Shown here: in pieces, positions 1 through 10,815 of the stretch
Layout: every line of letters begins with the position of its first letter
How positions within the stretch are numbered: position 1 is the first letter of the stretch
DNA from: Allium sativum
Lineage: Eukaryota > Streptophyta > Magnoliopsida > Asparagales > Amaryllidaceae
Length of the DNA stretch: 64,000 bases
Assembly: GCA_030737875.1 (NCBI GenBank)
Contig: CM060911.1
Span: 50,795,001-50,859,000 of the forward strand
Direction: 5' to 3'
Position numbers and translations under genes: made by a program
The notes under the pieces: model-generated
Told to the model about the DNA's origin: nothing
Databases searched by the model: none
The model's input: only the letters and a program-made list of their open reading frames with translations

Positions 1-63
1 GACCTCCCACGCATAAAGCAAAAAAATCAGCTCACTAAACAAAATTGCCATCATTAAAACGTT

Positions 64-246
64 GCACCGTATGACATAAGTAATTATGTAGTAACGAGTC
101 ATCACCTTGAAAACAAAATTATAGAACAATACTAGATAACTAGATGCAATATGCACCTTATAGCACATGTAATTATGGAGCAACAAGGCATCGCATTGAA
201 AACAAAAAAATTTATTAAACTGTACACGATAAGTAGAGACACTATG
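64..246 (+). repeat. internal ~88-bp direct repeat inside the unit body (representative)
   Basis: Two diverged copies follow each other. The first starts GCACCGTATGACATAAG at 66, the second GCACCTTATAGCACATG at 153. Both continue with TAATTATG.AGCAAC, a GGCATC/AGTCATC segment, TTGAAAACAA, AAATT and a GATAA.TAGA block before a GGCA..ATATG-type end. The duplication is present in nearly every unit and so predates array expansion; one copy is deleted near 13,141. Confidence 0.7.
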
Positions 247-383
247 GGAATCAGTCTCGAGACCTATTGCAGTCAAGGCAATAATCATTTGAGCAGGCAT
301 GATGCCACAGAACCAAGCACTGCAGATAAAGGGTGGGTTCAAAACCATACTAGTTAAGAGATGGTACTTTATATTATAAGTGG

Positions 384-455
384 GGGGCATTCCGAGAATC
401 GAACTCGGGACCTCTCGCACCCAAAGCGAGAATCATACCACTAGACCAAATGCCC
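384..455 (-). tRNA. tRNA-Pro(UGG), consensus copy
   Basis: 72-nt cloverleaf read on the minus strand, with acceptor stem GGGCATT pairing with AATGCCC and discriminator C. The anticodon stem is CTCGC/GCGAG with loop TTTGGGT (anticodon TGG), and the T stem is CCGAG/CTCGG with loop TTCGATT. No intron. This is the usual plant tRNA-Pro(UGG), which decodes proline codons in the cytosol. Upstream (right) a CAA triplet abuts the gene and a TATA-like TTATAC lies ~25-30 bp away, both typical of plant tRNA promoters. Downstream the first T4 run on the minus strand is ~40 nt past the 3' end, so a long trailer is expected. One of seven perfect copies here. Confidence 0.93.
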
Positions 456-565
456 TTGATGAACAAATTGATCAACATGTATAACTCATCTGCCAGTCTG
501 TAGCATAAAGGTTCACGGTTCAGTAAGGAAAAAAGACTTAGAATAAAAGTCAAACCAAGTCAAGA
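456..565. promoter_or_regulatory. divergent Pol III promoter spacer (representative; recurs in every unit)
   Basis: This spacer lies between the 5' end of tRNA-Pro (leftward) and the tRNA-like head (rightward). On the minus strand it has CAA at -3 to -1 and AGTTATAC at about -25 to -31 relative to tRNA-Pro. On the plus strand it has AGAATAAAAGTC about 25-30 bp before, and CAAG just before, the tRNA-like head. Plant tRNA genes typically use a TATA-like element near -30 and a CAA start motif, so both sides look like tRNA promoters. TTGAT and ATCAA just beside the tRNA form a short inverted repeat. The spacing of about 111 bp holds across the array. Confidence 0.6.
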
Positions 566-635
566 GAGTGTGGCATAGTGGTAAGGTGTGTACATATCAA
601 GTAAGAGGTCTGGAGTTCGAGACTCCTCCTAGACC
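566..635 (+). pseudogene. plus-strand tRNA-like Pol III unit (representative head, in almost every unit)
   Basis: The A box TGGCATAGTGG and B box AGTTCGAGACTCC are at normal tRNA spacing. The T arm folds (GGGAG, loop TTCGAGA, CTCCT), and a weak anticodon-like arm (TAC, 7-nt loop ATATCAA, GTA) can be drawn, but the 5' and 3' acceptor strands do not pair. It is therefore a decayed tRNA gene or the tRNA-derived head of a SINE. The A-rich run 60-70 bp later (about 692-698) could be a SINE tail, while the tRNA-gene-like upstream motifs favour a former tRNA gene. Equivalent heads begin about 111 bp right of the end of each tRNA-Pro copy listed here. No product is inferred. Confidence 0.65.
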
Positions 636-1052
636 TATATGATGATGTATTAACCAATTTCAAATCTAAAGACCTACCACGCATAACGCAAAAAAATCAT
701 ATCACTAAACATTATTGCCATTGGTAAAGCATTGCACCATAGAACATATGTAATTATGTAGCAATGGGGAATCACCTTGGAAGCAAAAATATAGAACAAT
801 ACAAGATAACTAGAGGCAACATGCAGCTTATAGCACATGTAATTATGAAGCAAAAAGTTATCGCATTGAAAACAACAAAATTTATAAAACTGTACACGAT
901 AAGAAGAGGCACTGTAGGAATCAATCTAGAGACCTATAACGCTCAAAGCGATAACCATTTGAGCAGACATGATGCCACAGAACCAAGCGCCACAGATAAA
1001 GGGTTATTTCAAAACAATACTAGTAAAGAGATGGTACTTTATACAATAAGTG

Positions 1053-1124
1053 GGGGCATTCCGAGAATCGAACTCCGGACCTCTCGCACCCAAAGCGAGA
1101 ATCATACCACTAAACCAAATGCCC
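1053..1124 (-). pseudogene. tRNA-Pro(UGG)-derived copy, T-stem mismatch
   Basis: Full-length copy with anticodon TGG kept. C50 has become G, facing G64, which breaks the T stem, and C12 has become U (a tolerated U-G pair). Probably inactive or weakly stable. Confidence 0.75.
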
Positions 1125-1722
1125 TTGGTGAACAAATTGATCAACAGATATAACTCATCTGTCAGTATGTAGCACAAAGGTTCACGATTCAGTAAGGAAA
1201 AAAGACTCAAAATAAAAGTCAAACCAAGTCAAGAGAGTGTGGCATAGTGGTAAGGTGTGCACATATCAAGTAAGAGGTCGGGAGTTCGAGACTCCTCCCA
1301 GACCTATGTGATGATGTATTAACCAATTTAAAATCTAAAGACCTACCAAGCATAACGCAAAAAAATCAGATCACTAAACAAAATTTCCATTGGTAAAGCA
1401 TTGCACCGTAGAACATATGTAATTAAGTAGCAATGGGGCATCACCTTGAAAGCAAAATTATAGAACAGTACAAGATAACTAGAGGCAATATGCAGCTTAT
1501 AACACATGTAATTATGAAGAAACAAGGCATCGCATTGAAAACAACAAAATTTATAAAACTGTGCACGATATGTAGAGGCACTATGGGAATCAATCTCGAG
1601 ACCTATAGCAGCCAAAGCGATAATCATTTGAGCAGATATGATGCCATAGAACCAAGCACCGCAAATAAAGGGTTAGTTCAAAACAATACTAGTTAAGAGA
1701 TGGTACTTTATACAATAAGTGG

Positions 1723-1794
1723 GGGGCATTCCGAGAATCGAACTCGGGACCTCTCGCACCCAAAGCGAGAATCATACCACTAGACCAAATGCCC
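1723..1794 (-). tRNA. tRNA-Pro(UGG), consensus copy
   Basis: Exact match to the 71-nt consensus of the array plus discriminator C; all stems pair and the anticodon is TGG. The first T4 on the transcribed strand is ~40 nt beyond the 3' end (plus-strand AAAA at 1,680-1,683). Confidence 0.93.
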
Positions 1795-2392
1795 TTGGTG
1801 AACAAATTGATCAACAGGTATAACTCATCTGCCAGTATGTAGCACAAAGGTTCATGGTTCAGCAAGGAAAAAAGACTCAAAATAAAAGCCAAACCAAGTC
1901 AAGAGAGTATGGCATAGTGGTAAGATGTGCACACATCAAGTAAGTGGTCGGGAGTTCGAGACTCCTCCTAGACCTATATGATGATGTATTAACCAATTTC
2001 AAATCTAAAGACCTACCACGCATAACGCAAAAAAATCAGATCACTAAACAAAATTGCCATTGGTAAAGCATTGCACCATAGAACATACATAATTATGTAG
2101 CAACGGGGCATCACCTTGAAAGCAAAATTATAGAACAGTACTAGATAACTAGAGGCAATATGCAGCTTAAAGCACATGTAATTATGAAGCAACAAGGCAT
2201 CGCATTGAAAACAACAAAATTTATAAAACTGTACACGAAAAGTAGGGGCACTATGGGAATCAATCTCGAGACCTATAGTAGCCAAAGCGATAATCATTTA
2301 AGCAGACATGATGCCACAGAACCAAGCACTACAGATAAAGGGTTAGTTCAAAACAATACTAGTTAAGAGATGGTGATTTATACAATAAGTGG

Positions 2393-2464
2393 GGGGCATT
2401 CATAGAATCGAACTCGGGACCTATCGCACCCAAAGCGAGAATCGTACCACTAGACCAAATGCCC
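2393..2464 (-). pseudogene. tRNA-Pro(UGG)-derived copy, T and anticodon stems broken
   Basis: The 3' strand of the T stem is CTATG instead of CTCGG, and the anticodon stem has a mismatch (CTATCG on the plus strand where the consensus has CTCTCG). Anticodon TGG is kept. Paired in the dimer duplication with the perfect copy at 3,732. Confidence 0.78.
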
Positions 2465-3061
2465 TTGATGAAAAAATTGCTCAACAGGTATAACTCATCT
2501 ACCAGTCCATAGCACAAAGGTTCACGGTTCAGTAAGGAAAAAAGACTCAGAATAAAAGTCAAACCTAGGCAAGAGAGTGTGCCATAATGGTAAGGTGTGT
2601 ACATATCAAGAAAGAGGTCGGGAGTTCGAGACTCCTCCTAGACCTATACGATGATGTATTAACAAATTTCAAATCTAAAGATCTACCACGCATAACGCAA
2701 AATAATCAGATCACTAAACAAAATTTCCATTGGTAATGCATTGCACCGTAGAACATATGTACTTATGTAGCAATGGGGCATCACCTTGAAAGCAAAATTA
2801 TAGAACAGTACAAGATAACTAGAGGCAATATGCACCTTATAGCACATGTAATTATGGAGCATCAAGCAACACATTGAAAACAACAAAATTTATAAAACTA
2901 TACAGGATAAGTAGAGGCACTATGGGAATCAATCTCGAGACCTATTGCAGCCAAAGCGAGAAACATTTGAGCAGACATGATGCCACAGAACCATGCACCA
3001 CAGATAAAGGATTAGTTCAAAACAATACTAATTAAGAGATGGTACTTTATACAATAGGTAA

Positions 3062-3133
3062 AGGGCGTTCCTAGAATCGAACTCGGGACCTCTCGCACCC
3101 AAAGCGAGAATCATACCACTAGACAAAATGCCC
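3062..3133 (-). pseudogene. tRNA-Pro(UGG)-derived copy, type B
   Basis: Type B features: 51G facing 63A in the T stem, and G9 to U. The acceptor has a further A5:C68 mismatch, and the discriminator is U instead of C. Anticodon TGG is intact. Confidence 0.75.
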
Positions 3134-3731
3134 TTGATGAAAAAACTGATTAGTAGGTATAACTCTTCTGCCATTCTGTAGCACAAAGGTTCATGGTTCA
3201 ATAAGGGAAAAAGACTAGGAATAAAAGTCAAACCATGTCAAGGGAGTGTGGCATAGTGGTAAGGAGTGTACATATCAAGTAAGAGGTCGGGAGTTCGAGA
3301 CTCCTCCTAAAACTATATGATGATGTATTAACCAATTTCAAATCTAAAGACCTACCACGCATAACGCAAAAAAATCAGATCACTAAACAAAATTTCCATT
3401 GGTAATGCATTGCACCATAGAACATATGTAATTATGTAGCTATGGGACATCACCTTGAAAGCAAAATTATAGAACAGTACAAGATAACTAGAGGCAATAT
3501 GCACCTTATAACACATCTAATTATGGAGCAACAAGGCGTCGCATTGAAAACAACAAAATTTATAAAACTGTACACGATAAGTAGAGGCACTATGGGAATC
3601 AGTCTCGAGACCTATAGCAGCCAAAGCGATAATCATTTGAGCAGACATGATGCCACAGAACCAAGCGCCGCAGGTAAAGGGTTAGTTCAAAACAATACTA
3701 GTTAAGAGATGGTACTTTATACAATAAGTGG

Positions 3732-3803
3732 GGGGCATTCCGAGAATCGAACTCGGGACCTCTCGCACCCAAAGCGAGAATCATACCACTAGACCAAATG
3801 CCC
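3732..3803 (-). tRNA. tRNA-Pro(UGG), consensus copy
   Basis: Exact consensus match with discriminator C. It is the homologue, in the dimer duplication, of the damaged copy at 2,393, so one of the two daughters has kept the intact gene. Confidence 0.93.
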
Positions 3804-4402
3804 TTGATGAAAAAATTGCTCAACAGGTATAACTCATCTACCAGTCCATAGCACAAAGGTTCACGGTTCAGTAAGGAAAAAAGACTCAGAATAAAAGTCA
3901 AACCAAGGCAAGGGAGTGTGCCATAATGGTAAGGTGTGTACATATCAAGTAATAGGTCGGGAGTTCGAGACTCCTCCTAGACCTATAAGATGATGTATTA
4001 ACAAATTTCAAATCTAAAGATCTACCACGCATAACGCAAAAAAAAATCAGATCACTAAACAAAATTTCCATTGGTAATGCATTGCACCGTAGAACGTATG
4101 TACTTATGTAGCAATGGGGCATCACCTTGAAAGCAAAATTATAGAAGAGTACAAGATAACTAGAGGCAATATGCACCTTATAGTACATGTAATTATGGAG
4201 CATCAAGCAACACATTGGAAGCAACAAAATTTATAAAACTATACATGATAAGTAGAGGCACTATGGGAATCAATCTCGAGACCTATTGCAGCCAAAGCGA
4301 GAAACATTTGAGCAGACATGATGCCACAGAACCATGCGCCGCAGATAAAGGGTTAGCTCAAAACAATACTAATTAAGAGATGGTACTTTATACAATAGGT
4401 AA

Positions 4403-4474
4403 AGGGCATTCCTAGAATCGAACTCGGGACCTCTCGCACCCAAAGCGAGAATCATACCACTAGACAAAATGCCC
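4403..4474 (-). pseudogene. tRNA-Pro(UGG)-derived copy, type B
   Basis: Type B T-stem mismatch (51:63), G9 to U and discriminator U; otherwise consensus, with anticodon TGG. It would fold as a nearly complete cloverleaf, so weak function cannot be excluded. Confidence 0.65.
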
Positions 4475-5072
4475 TTGATGAAAAAACTGATCAGTAGGTA
4501 TAACTCATCTGCCATTCTGTAGCACAAAGGTTCACGGTTCAATAAGGAAAAAGGACTAGGAATAAAAGTCAAACCATGTCAAGAGAGTGTGGCATAGTGG
4601 TAAGGTGTGTACATATCAAGTAAGAGGTCGGGAGTTCGAGACTCCTCCTAAAACTATATGATGATGTATTAACCAATTTCAAATCTAAAGACCTACCACG
4701 CATAACGCAAAAAAATCAGATCACTAAACAAAATTTCCATTGGTAATGCATTGCACCATAGAACATATGTAATTATGTAGCAATTGGACATCACCTTGAA
4801 AGCAAAATTATAGAACAGTACAAGATAACTAGAGGCAATATGCACCTTATAACACATCTAATTATGGAGCAACAAGGCGTCGCATTGAAAACAACAAAAT
4901 TTATAAAATTGTACACGATAAGTAGAGGCACTATGGGAATCAATCTCGAGGCCTATAGCAGCCAAAGCGATAATCATTTAAGCAGACATGATGCCACATT
5001 ACCAAGTGCCGTAGATAAAGGGTTAGTTCAAAACAATACTAGTTAAGAGATGGTACTTAATACAATAAGTGG

Positions 5073-5145
5073 GGGGCATTCCAAGAATCTAAATCGGGAC
5101 CTCTCGCACCCAAAAGCGAGAATTATACCACTAAACCAAATGCCC
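5073..5145 (-). pseudogene. tRNA-Pro-derived copy with an anticodon-loop insertion
   Basis: One extra base beside the anticodon makes an 8-nt loop (CAAAAGCGAG on the plus strand), and the T loop has lost C56 (AATCTAAATC on the plus strand). The D arm is also changed. Clearly inactive. Confidence 0.85.
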
Positions 5146-5742
5146 TTGGTGAACAAATTGATCAACAGGTATAACTCATCTACCAGTATGTAGCACAAAG
5201 GTTCACGGTTCAGTAAGGCAAAAAGACTCATAATAAAAGTCAAACCAAGTCAAGAAAGTGTGGCATAGTGGTAAGGTGTGAACATATCAAATAAGAGGTC
5301 GGGAGTTCGAGACTCCTCCTAAAACTATATGATGATGTATTAACCAATTTCAAATCTAAAGACCTACCACGCATAACGTAAAAAAATCAGACCACTAAAC
5401 AAAACTGCCATTGGTAAAGCATTGCACCATAGAGCAAATGTAATTATGTAGCAACGGGGCATCGCCTTGAAAGAAAAATTATAGAACAGTACAAGATAAC
5501 TAGAGGCAATATGCAGCTTATAGCACATGTGATTATGAAGCAAAAGGCATCGCTTTGAAAACAACAAAATTTATAAAATTGTACACGATAAGTAGAGGCA
5601 CTATGGGAATCAATCTCGAGACCTATAGCATCCAAAGCGATAATCATTTGAGCAGACATGATGCCACAGAACCAAGCTCCGCAGATAAAGGGTTAGTTCA
5701 AAACAATACTAGTTAAGAGATGGTACTTTATACAATAAGTGG

Positions 5743-5814
5743 GGGGCATTCCGAGAATCAAACACGGGACCTCTTGCACCCAAAGCGAGAATCATACCAC
5801 TAGACCAAATGCCC
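5743..5814 (-). pseudogene. tRNA-Pro(UGG)-derived copy, T arm damaged
   Basis: The T-loop and T-stem region reads AATCAAACACGGG on the plus strand where the consensus has AATCGAACTCGGG, losing C56 and an A52 pair. There is one anticodon-stem change (CTTGC). Anticodon TGG is kept. Confidence 0.8.
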
Positions 5815-6408
5815 TTGGTGAACAAATTGATCAATATGTATAACTCATCTGCCTGTCTGTAGCACAAAGGTTAACGGTTCAGTAAGGAAAAAAGACTCAG
5901 AATGAAATTCAAACCAAGGCAAGAGAGTGTGGCATAGTGGTAAGGTGTGTACATATCAAGTAAGAGGTCGGGAGTTCGAGACTCCTCCTAGACCTATATG
6001 ATGATGTATTAACCAATTTCAAATGTAAAGACCTACACTGCATAACGCAAAAAAATCAGATCACTAAGAAAATTGCCATTGGTAAAGCATTGCACCATAG
6101 AACATACGTAATTATGTAGCAACGGGCCATCACCTTGAAAACAAAATTATAGAACAGTACAAGATAACTAGAGGCAATATGAACCTTATAGCAAATGTAA
6201 TTATAGAGCATCAAGCAACACATTGAAAACAACAAAATTTATGAAACTGTACAGGATAAGTAGAGGCATTATGGGAATCAATCTCTAGCCTATAGCAGCC
6301 AAAGCGAGAAACATTTGAGCAAACATGATGCCACAGAACCATGCGCCGCAGAAAAAGGGTTAGTTCAAAACAATACTAATTAAGAGATGGTGCATTATAC
6401 AATAGTAA

Positions 6409-6480
6409 GGGGCATTCCTAGAATCGAACTCGGGACCTCTTGTACCCAAAGCGAGAATCATACCACTAGATAAAATGCCC
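6409..6480 (-). pseudogene. tRNA-Pro(UGG)-derived copy, type B
   Basis: Type B with 51:63 mismatch and G9 and G10 both altered (AGATAAAAT on the plus strand), plus anticodon-stem changes (CTTGTACCC). Likely inactive. Confidence 0.75.
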
Positions 6481-7078
6481 TTGATGAAAAAACTGATCAG
6501 CAAGTATAACTCATCTGCCATTCTGTAGCACAAAGGTTCATGGTTCAATAAGGAAAAAAGACTAGGAATAAAAGTCAAACCATGTCATGAGAGTGTGGCA
6601 TAGTGGTAAGGTGTGTACATATCAAGTAAGAGGTCGGGAGTTCGAGACTCCTCCTAAAACTATATGATGATGTATTAACCAATTTCAAATCTAAAGACCT
6701 ACCACGCATAACGCAAAAAAATCAGATCACTAAACAAAATTTCCATTGGTAATGCATTGCACCGTAGAACATATGTTATTATGTAGCAATGGGGCATCAC
6801 CTTGAAAGCAAAATTATAGAACAGTGCAAGATAACTAGAGGCAATATGCACCTTATAAAAAATGTAATTATGGAGCAACAAGGCGTCGCATTGAAAACAA
6901 CAAAATTTATAAAACTGTACACGATAAGTAGAGGCACTATGGGAATCAGTCTCGAGACCTATAGCAGCCAAAGCGATAATCATTTGAGCAGACATGATGC
7001 CACAGAACCAAGCGCCGCAGATAAAGGGTTAGTTCAAAACAATACTAGTTAAGAGATGGTACTTTATACAATAAGTGG

Positions 7079-7150
7079 GGGGCATTCCGAGAATCGAACT
7101 CGGGACCTCTCGCACCCAAAGCGAGAATCAAACCACTAGACCAAATGCCC
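7079..7150 (-). tRNA. tRNA-Pro(UGG), one substitution
   Basis: Identical to the consensus except for the D-loop/D-stem junction base 21 (A to U; AAACCAC on the plus strand instead of ATACCAC). A21 is a conserved tertiary-contact base, so function may be reduced, but all stems pair and the anticodon is TGG. Confidence 0.7.
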
Positions 7151-7745
7151 TTAATGAACAAATTGATCAAATTGTATCACTCATCTGCAAGTCTGTAGAA
7201 TAAAGGTTCCCGGTTCAGTAAGGAAGAAAGTTTGAAAAAAAGTCAAACCATGTCAAAAGAGTGTGGCATAGTGGTAAGGTGTGTACATATCAAGTAAGAG
7301 GTCGGGAGTTTGAGACTCCTCCTAGACCTATATGACGATGTATTAACCAATTTCAAATCTAAAGGCCTACCACGCATAACGCAAAAAAATCATATCACTA
7401 AGCAAAATTTCCATTGATAAAGCATTGCACCGTAGAACATATGTAATTATGTAGCAATGGGACATCACCTTGAAAGCAAAATTATAGAACAGTACAAGAT
7501 AACTAGAGGCAATATGCACCTTATAGCACATGTAGTTATGGAGCAACAAGAAACACATTGAAAACAACAAAATTTATAAAACTGTACAGGATAAGTAGAG
7601 GCAATATGGGAATCAATCTCGAGACCTATAGCAGCCAAAGCGAGAAACATTTGAGTAAGCATGATGCCACAAAACCAAGCGTCGCAGATAAAGGGTTAGT
7701 TCAAAATAATAGTAATTAAGAGATGGTACTTTATACAATAGGTAA

Positions 7746-7817
7746 GGGGCATTCCTAGAATCGAACTCGGGACCTCTCGCACCCAAAGCGAGAATCATAC
7801 CACTAGACAAAATACCC
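7746..7817 (-). pseudogene. tRNA-Pro(UGG)-derived copy, type B
   Basis: Type B; acceptor position 4 is U (AATACCC on the plus strand), giving U4-G69. Anticodon TGG. A cloverleaf is still drawable. Confidence 0.65.
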
Positions 7818-8415
7818 TTGATTAAAAAACCGATCAGCAGTTATAACTCATCTGCCAGTCTGTAGCACAATGGTTCACGGTTTAGTAAGGAAAAAAGACT
7901 CAGAATAAAAGTCAAACTAAGTCAAAAGAGTGTGGCATAATGGTAAGGTGTGTAAATATCAAGTAAGAGGTTAGGAGTTCGAGAATCCTCCTAGACCTAT
8001 ATGATGATGTATTAACCAATTTCAACTCTAAAGACCTCGGACGCATTAATCAAAAAAATCAGATCACTAAACAAAATTGCCATTGGTAAAACATTGCACC
8101 GTATAGCATATGTAATTTTGTAGCAACGGAGGCATCACCTTGAAAACAAAATTATAGAACTATACAAGATAACTAGAGGCATTATGCACCATATAGCACA
8201 TGTAATTATGGAGCAACAAGGCATCACATTAAAAACAACAGAATTTATAAAACTGTGCACGATAAGTAGAGGCATAGTGGGAATCAATCTCGAGACCTAT
8301 AGCAAAAAAAGCGAGAATTATTTATGCAGACATAATGACACAGAACCAAGTGCCGCAGATAAAGGGTTAGTTCAAAACAATAATAGTTAAGAGATGGTAC
8401 TTTATACAATAGTTT

Positions 8416-8487
8416 GGGGTATTCCTAGAATCGAACTCGGGACCTCTCACAACCAAAGCGAGAATCATACCACTGGACCAAATGCCC
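8416..8487 (-). pseudogene. tRNA-Pro(UGG)-derived copy, acceptor and anticodon arm altered
   Basis: The acceptor 3' strand reads AATACCC (plus-strand GGGTATT), G37 has become U and the anticodon stem is altered (CACAACCAAAGCG). It also has type B T-stem change 63A and 13 U to C. Confidence 0.78.
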
Positions 8488-9083
8488 TTGATGAACAAAC
8501 TGAGCAGCAGGTATAACTCATCTGCCAGTCTATAGCACAAAGGTTCACAGTTCAGTAAGGAAAAAAGACTAAGAATAAAAGTCAAACCAAGTCAAAAGAG
8601 TGTGGCATAGTGGTAAGGTGTGTACACATCAAGTAAGAGGTCGGGAGTTCGAGCCTCCTCCTATACCTACATGTTGATGTATTAACCAATTTTAAATCTA
8701 AAGACCTCCCACACATAAAGCAAAAAAAATCAGCTCAATAAACAAAATTGCCACTGGTAAAACATTGCACCGTACAACATATGTAATTATGTAGCAATGA
8801 GGCATCACCTTGAAAACAAAATTATAGAACAGTACTAGATAACTAGACGCAATATGCACCTTACAACACATGTAATTATGTAGCAACAAGTCATCGCATT
8901 GAAAACAACAAAATTTATAAAATTGTACAGATAAGTAGGGGCACTATGGGAATCAATCTCGAGACCTATAGCAGCCAAAGAGATAATCATTTGAGCAGAC
9001 ATGATGCCACAGAACCAAGCGCCGCAGATAAAGGGTTAGTTCAAAAAATACTAGTTAAGAGATGGTACTTTATACAACAGGTG

Positions 9084-9155
9084 GGGGCATTCCAAGAATC
9101 GAACTCAGGACCTCTCGCACCCAAAGCAAGAATCATACCAGTAGACCAAATGCCC
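9084..9155 (-). pseudogene. tRNA-Pro(UGG)-derived copy, multiple substitutions
   Basis: The T stem carries two changes that leave only wobble pairs (CTGAG with CTTGG). The anticodon stem has a mismatch (AAAGCAAG on the plus strand), and conserved G15 is C. Confidence 0.75.
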
Positions 9156-9753
9156 TTGATGAACAAAGTGATCAACAGGTATAACTCATCTGCCAGTCTG
9201 TAGCACAAAGGTTCACGGTTCAGTAAGGAAAAAAGACCCAGAATAAAAGTCAAAGTAAGTCAAGGGAGTCTGGCATAGTGGTAAGGTGTGTACATATCAA
9301 GTAAGAGGTCGGGTGTTCGAGACTCCTCCTAGACCAATGTGATGATGTATTAACCAATTTCAAATTTAAAAACCTCCCACGCATAACGCAGAAAAATTAG
9401 ATCACTAAACAAAATTGCTATTTTTAAAGCATTGCACCATAGAACATATGTAATTATGTAGCAACGGGGCATCACCTTGAAAGCAAAATTATAGAACAGT
9501 ACAAGATAACTAGAGGCAATATGCACCTTATAGCACATGTAATTACGGAGCAACAAGGAATCACATTGAATAAAACAAAATTTATAAAACTGTACATGAT
9601 AAGTAGTTGCACTATGGGAATCACTCTCGAGACTTATAGCAGCCAAAGAGAGAATCATTTGAGCAGACATGATGCCATAGAACCAAGCGCCGCAGTTAAA
9701 GGGTTAGTTCAAAACAATACTAGTTAAGAGATGGTAGTTTATACAATAATGGG

Positions 9754-9825
9754 GGGGCATTCCGAGAATCGACCTCGGGACCTCTCGCACCCAAAGCGAG
9801 AATCATACCACAAGACCAAATGACC
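9754..9825 (-). pseudogene. tRNA-Pro(UGG)-derived copy, acceptor and T loop altered
   Basis: The acceptor 5' strand has a G to U change (TGACC on the plus strand), T54 has become G, and conserved A14 is U. Same T54/A14 pair of changes as the copy at 13,406, so the two units share ancestry. Confidence 0.8.
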
Positions 9826-10280
9826 TTGATGAACAAATTGATCAACAGGTATAACTCGTCTGCCAGCATGTAGCACAAAGGTTCACGGTTCTGTAAGGGA
9901 AAAAGACTCAAAATAAAAGTCAAACCAAGTCAAGAGAGTGTGGCATAGTGGTAAGGTGTGTGCATATCAAGTAAGAGGTCGGGAGTTCGAGACTCCTCCT
10001 AGACCTATATGATGATGTATTAACCAATTTCAAATCTAAAGACCTAACACGCATAACGCAAAAAAATCAGATCACTAAACAATATTGCCATTGGTAAAGC
10101 ATTGCACCGTAGAACATATGTAATTAAGGCTGTCAAAGGGTTGTGTCGGGTCGGGTTCGGATCGGGTCAAGTCGGGTTCGGGTTGATTTATAAACGGGTC
10201 GGGTCAACCCGTTTATTAAACGGGTCATATTTTCCCAGCACTAACCCGACCTGTTTATAAATGGGTTGACTCGACCCGAC

Positions 10281-10530
10281 CCGCGTAACCCGTTTAACTA
10301 AATGGGTCGTGTCAGGTCATGTTGGGTCGGGTTTACCTGTTTGACCCATTGATAGATATTGCATACTAATATAAGCAACAAAAGAGCCAAATCATCAACA
10401 TGCACACTGTTATATAATCACCAACACGCAACATGTTGCAAAATCAACAATAAACAACACATATATAAAGCATGAAATCCCCATATTCAAAAATCATTTT
10501 CTATACATAAGTATATATTCCCATACTGCA
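10281..10530 (+). repeat. internal direct repeat of the hAT element, copy 1
   Basis: Runs from CCGCGTAACCCG to CCCATACTGCA and is repeated 285 bp to the right with scattered substitutions. It includes part of the GGGTC-rich subterminal region and AT-rich internal sequence, so the element grew by an internal tandem duplication. Confidence 0.85.
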
Positions 10531-10565
10531 CAAATCCCCAAATTCCCATACCTGCATAGATATTC

Positions 10566-10815
10566 CCGCGTAACCCGTTCAACTAAATGGGTCGTGTCAG
10601 GCCGTGTTGGGTCGGGTTTACCTGTTTGACCCATTGGTAGATATTGCCTACTAATATAAGCAACAAAAGAGCCAAATCATCAACACGCACACAGTTATAT
10701 AATCACTAACATGCAACAAGTTGCAAAGTCACCAATAGACAACGCATGTATAAAGCATGAAATCCCCATATTCAAAAATCATTTTCTATACATAAGTATA
10801 TATTCCCATACTGCA
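10566..10815 (+). repeat. internal direct repeat of the hAT element, copy 2
   Basis: Second copy of the 250-bp repeat, offset exactly 285 bp, ending CCCATACTGCA. Substitutions relative to copy 1 are mostly in the first half (for example GTTTAACT against GTTCAACT). Confidence 0.85.

Larger units (their letters stand above)
1..10124. repeat. tandem array of ~670-bp tRNA-Pro units, segment 1 (left of the hAT insertion)
   Basis: Fifteen consecutive units at a spacing of about 670 bp; the window starts inside one. Order in each unit: A-rich body, minus-strand tRNA-Pro(UGG) copy, 111-bp spacer, plus-strand tRNA-like head of about 70 bp, then ~60 bp ending in an A7-type run that opens the next body. 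Two unit types alternate: type A (flank AAGTGGGGGGC, intact-looking tRNA) and type B (flank GGTAAGGGGC, T-stem mismatch 51:63 and G9 to U). Units 2,359-3,697 and 3,698-5,040 are a recent A+B dimer duplication, sharing private variants such as TTGCTCAACAGG after the tRNA. I see no host protein-coding gene. The last unit is interrupted at 10,124 by a hAT element. Confidence 0.93.

Noticed and set aside
566..635. A functional tRNA on the plus strand of each unit
   Set aside because: A and B boxes and T arm are fine, but the acceptor strands do not pair and the anticodon stem is only about three pairs. Kept as tRNA-like only.
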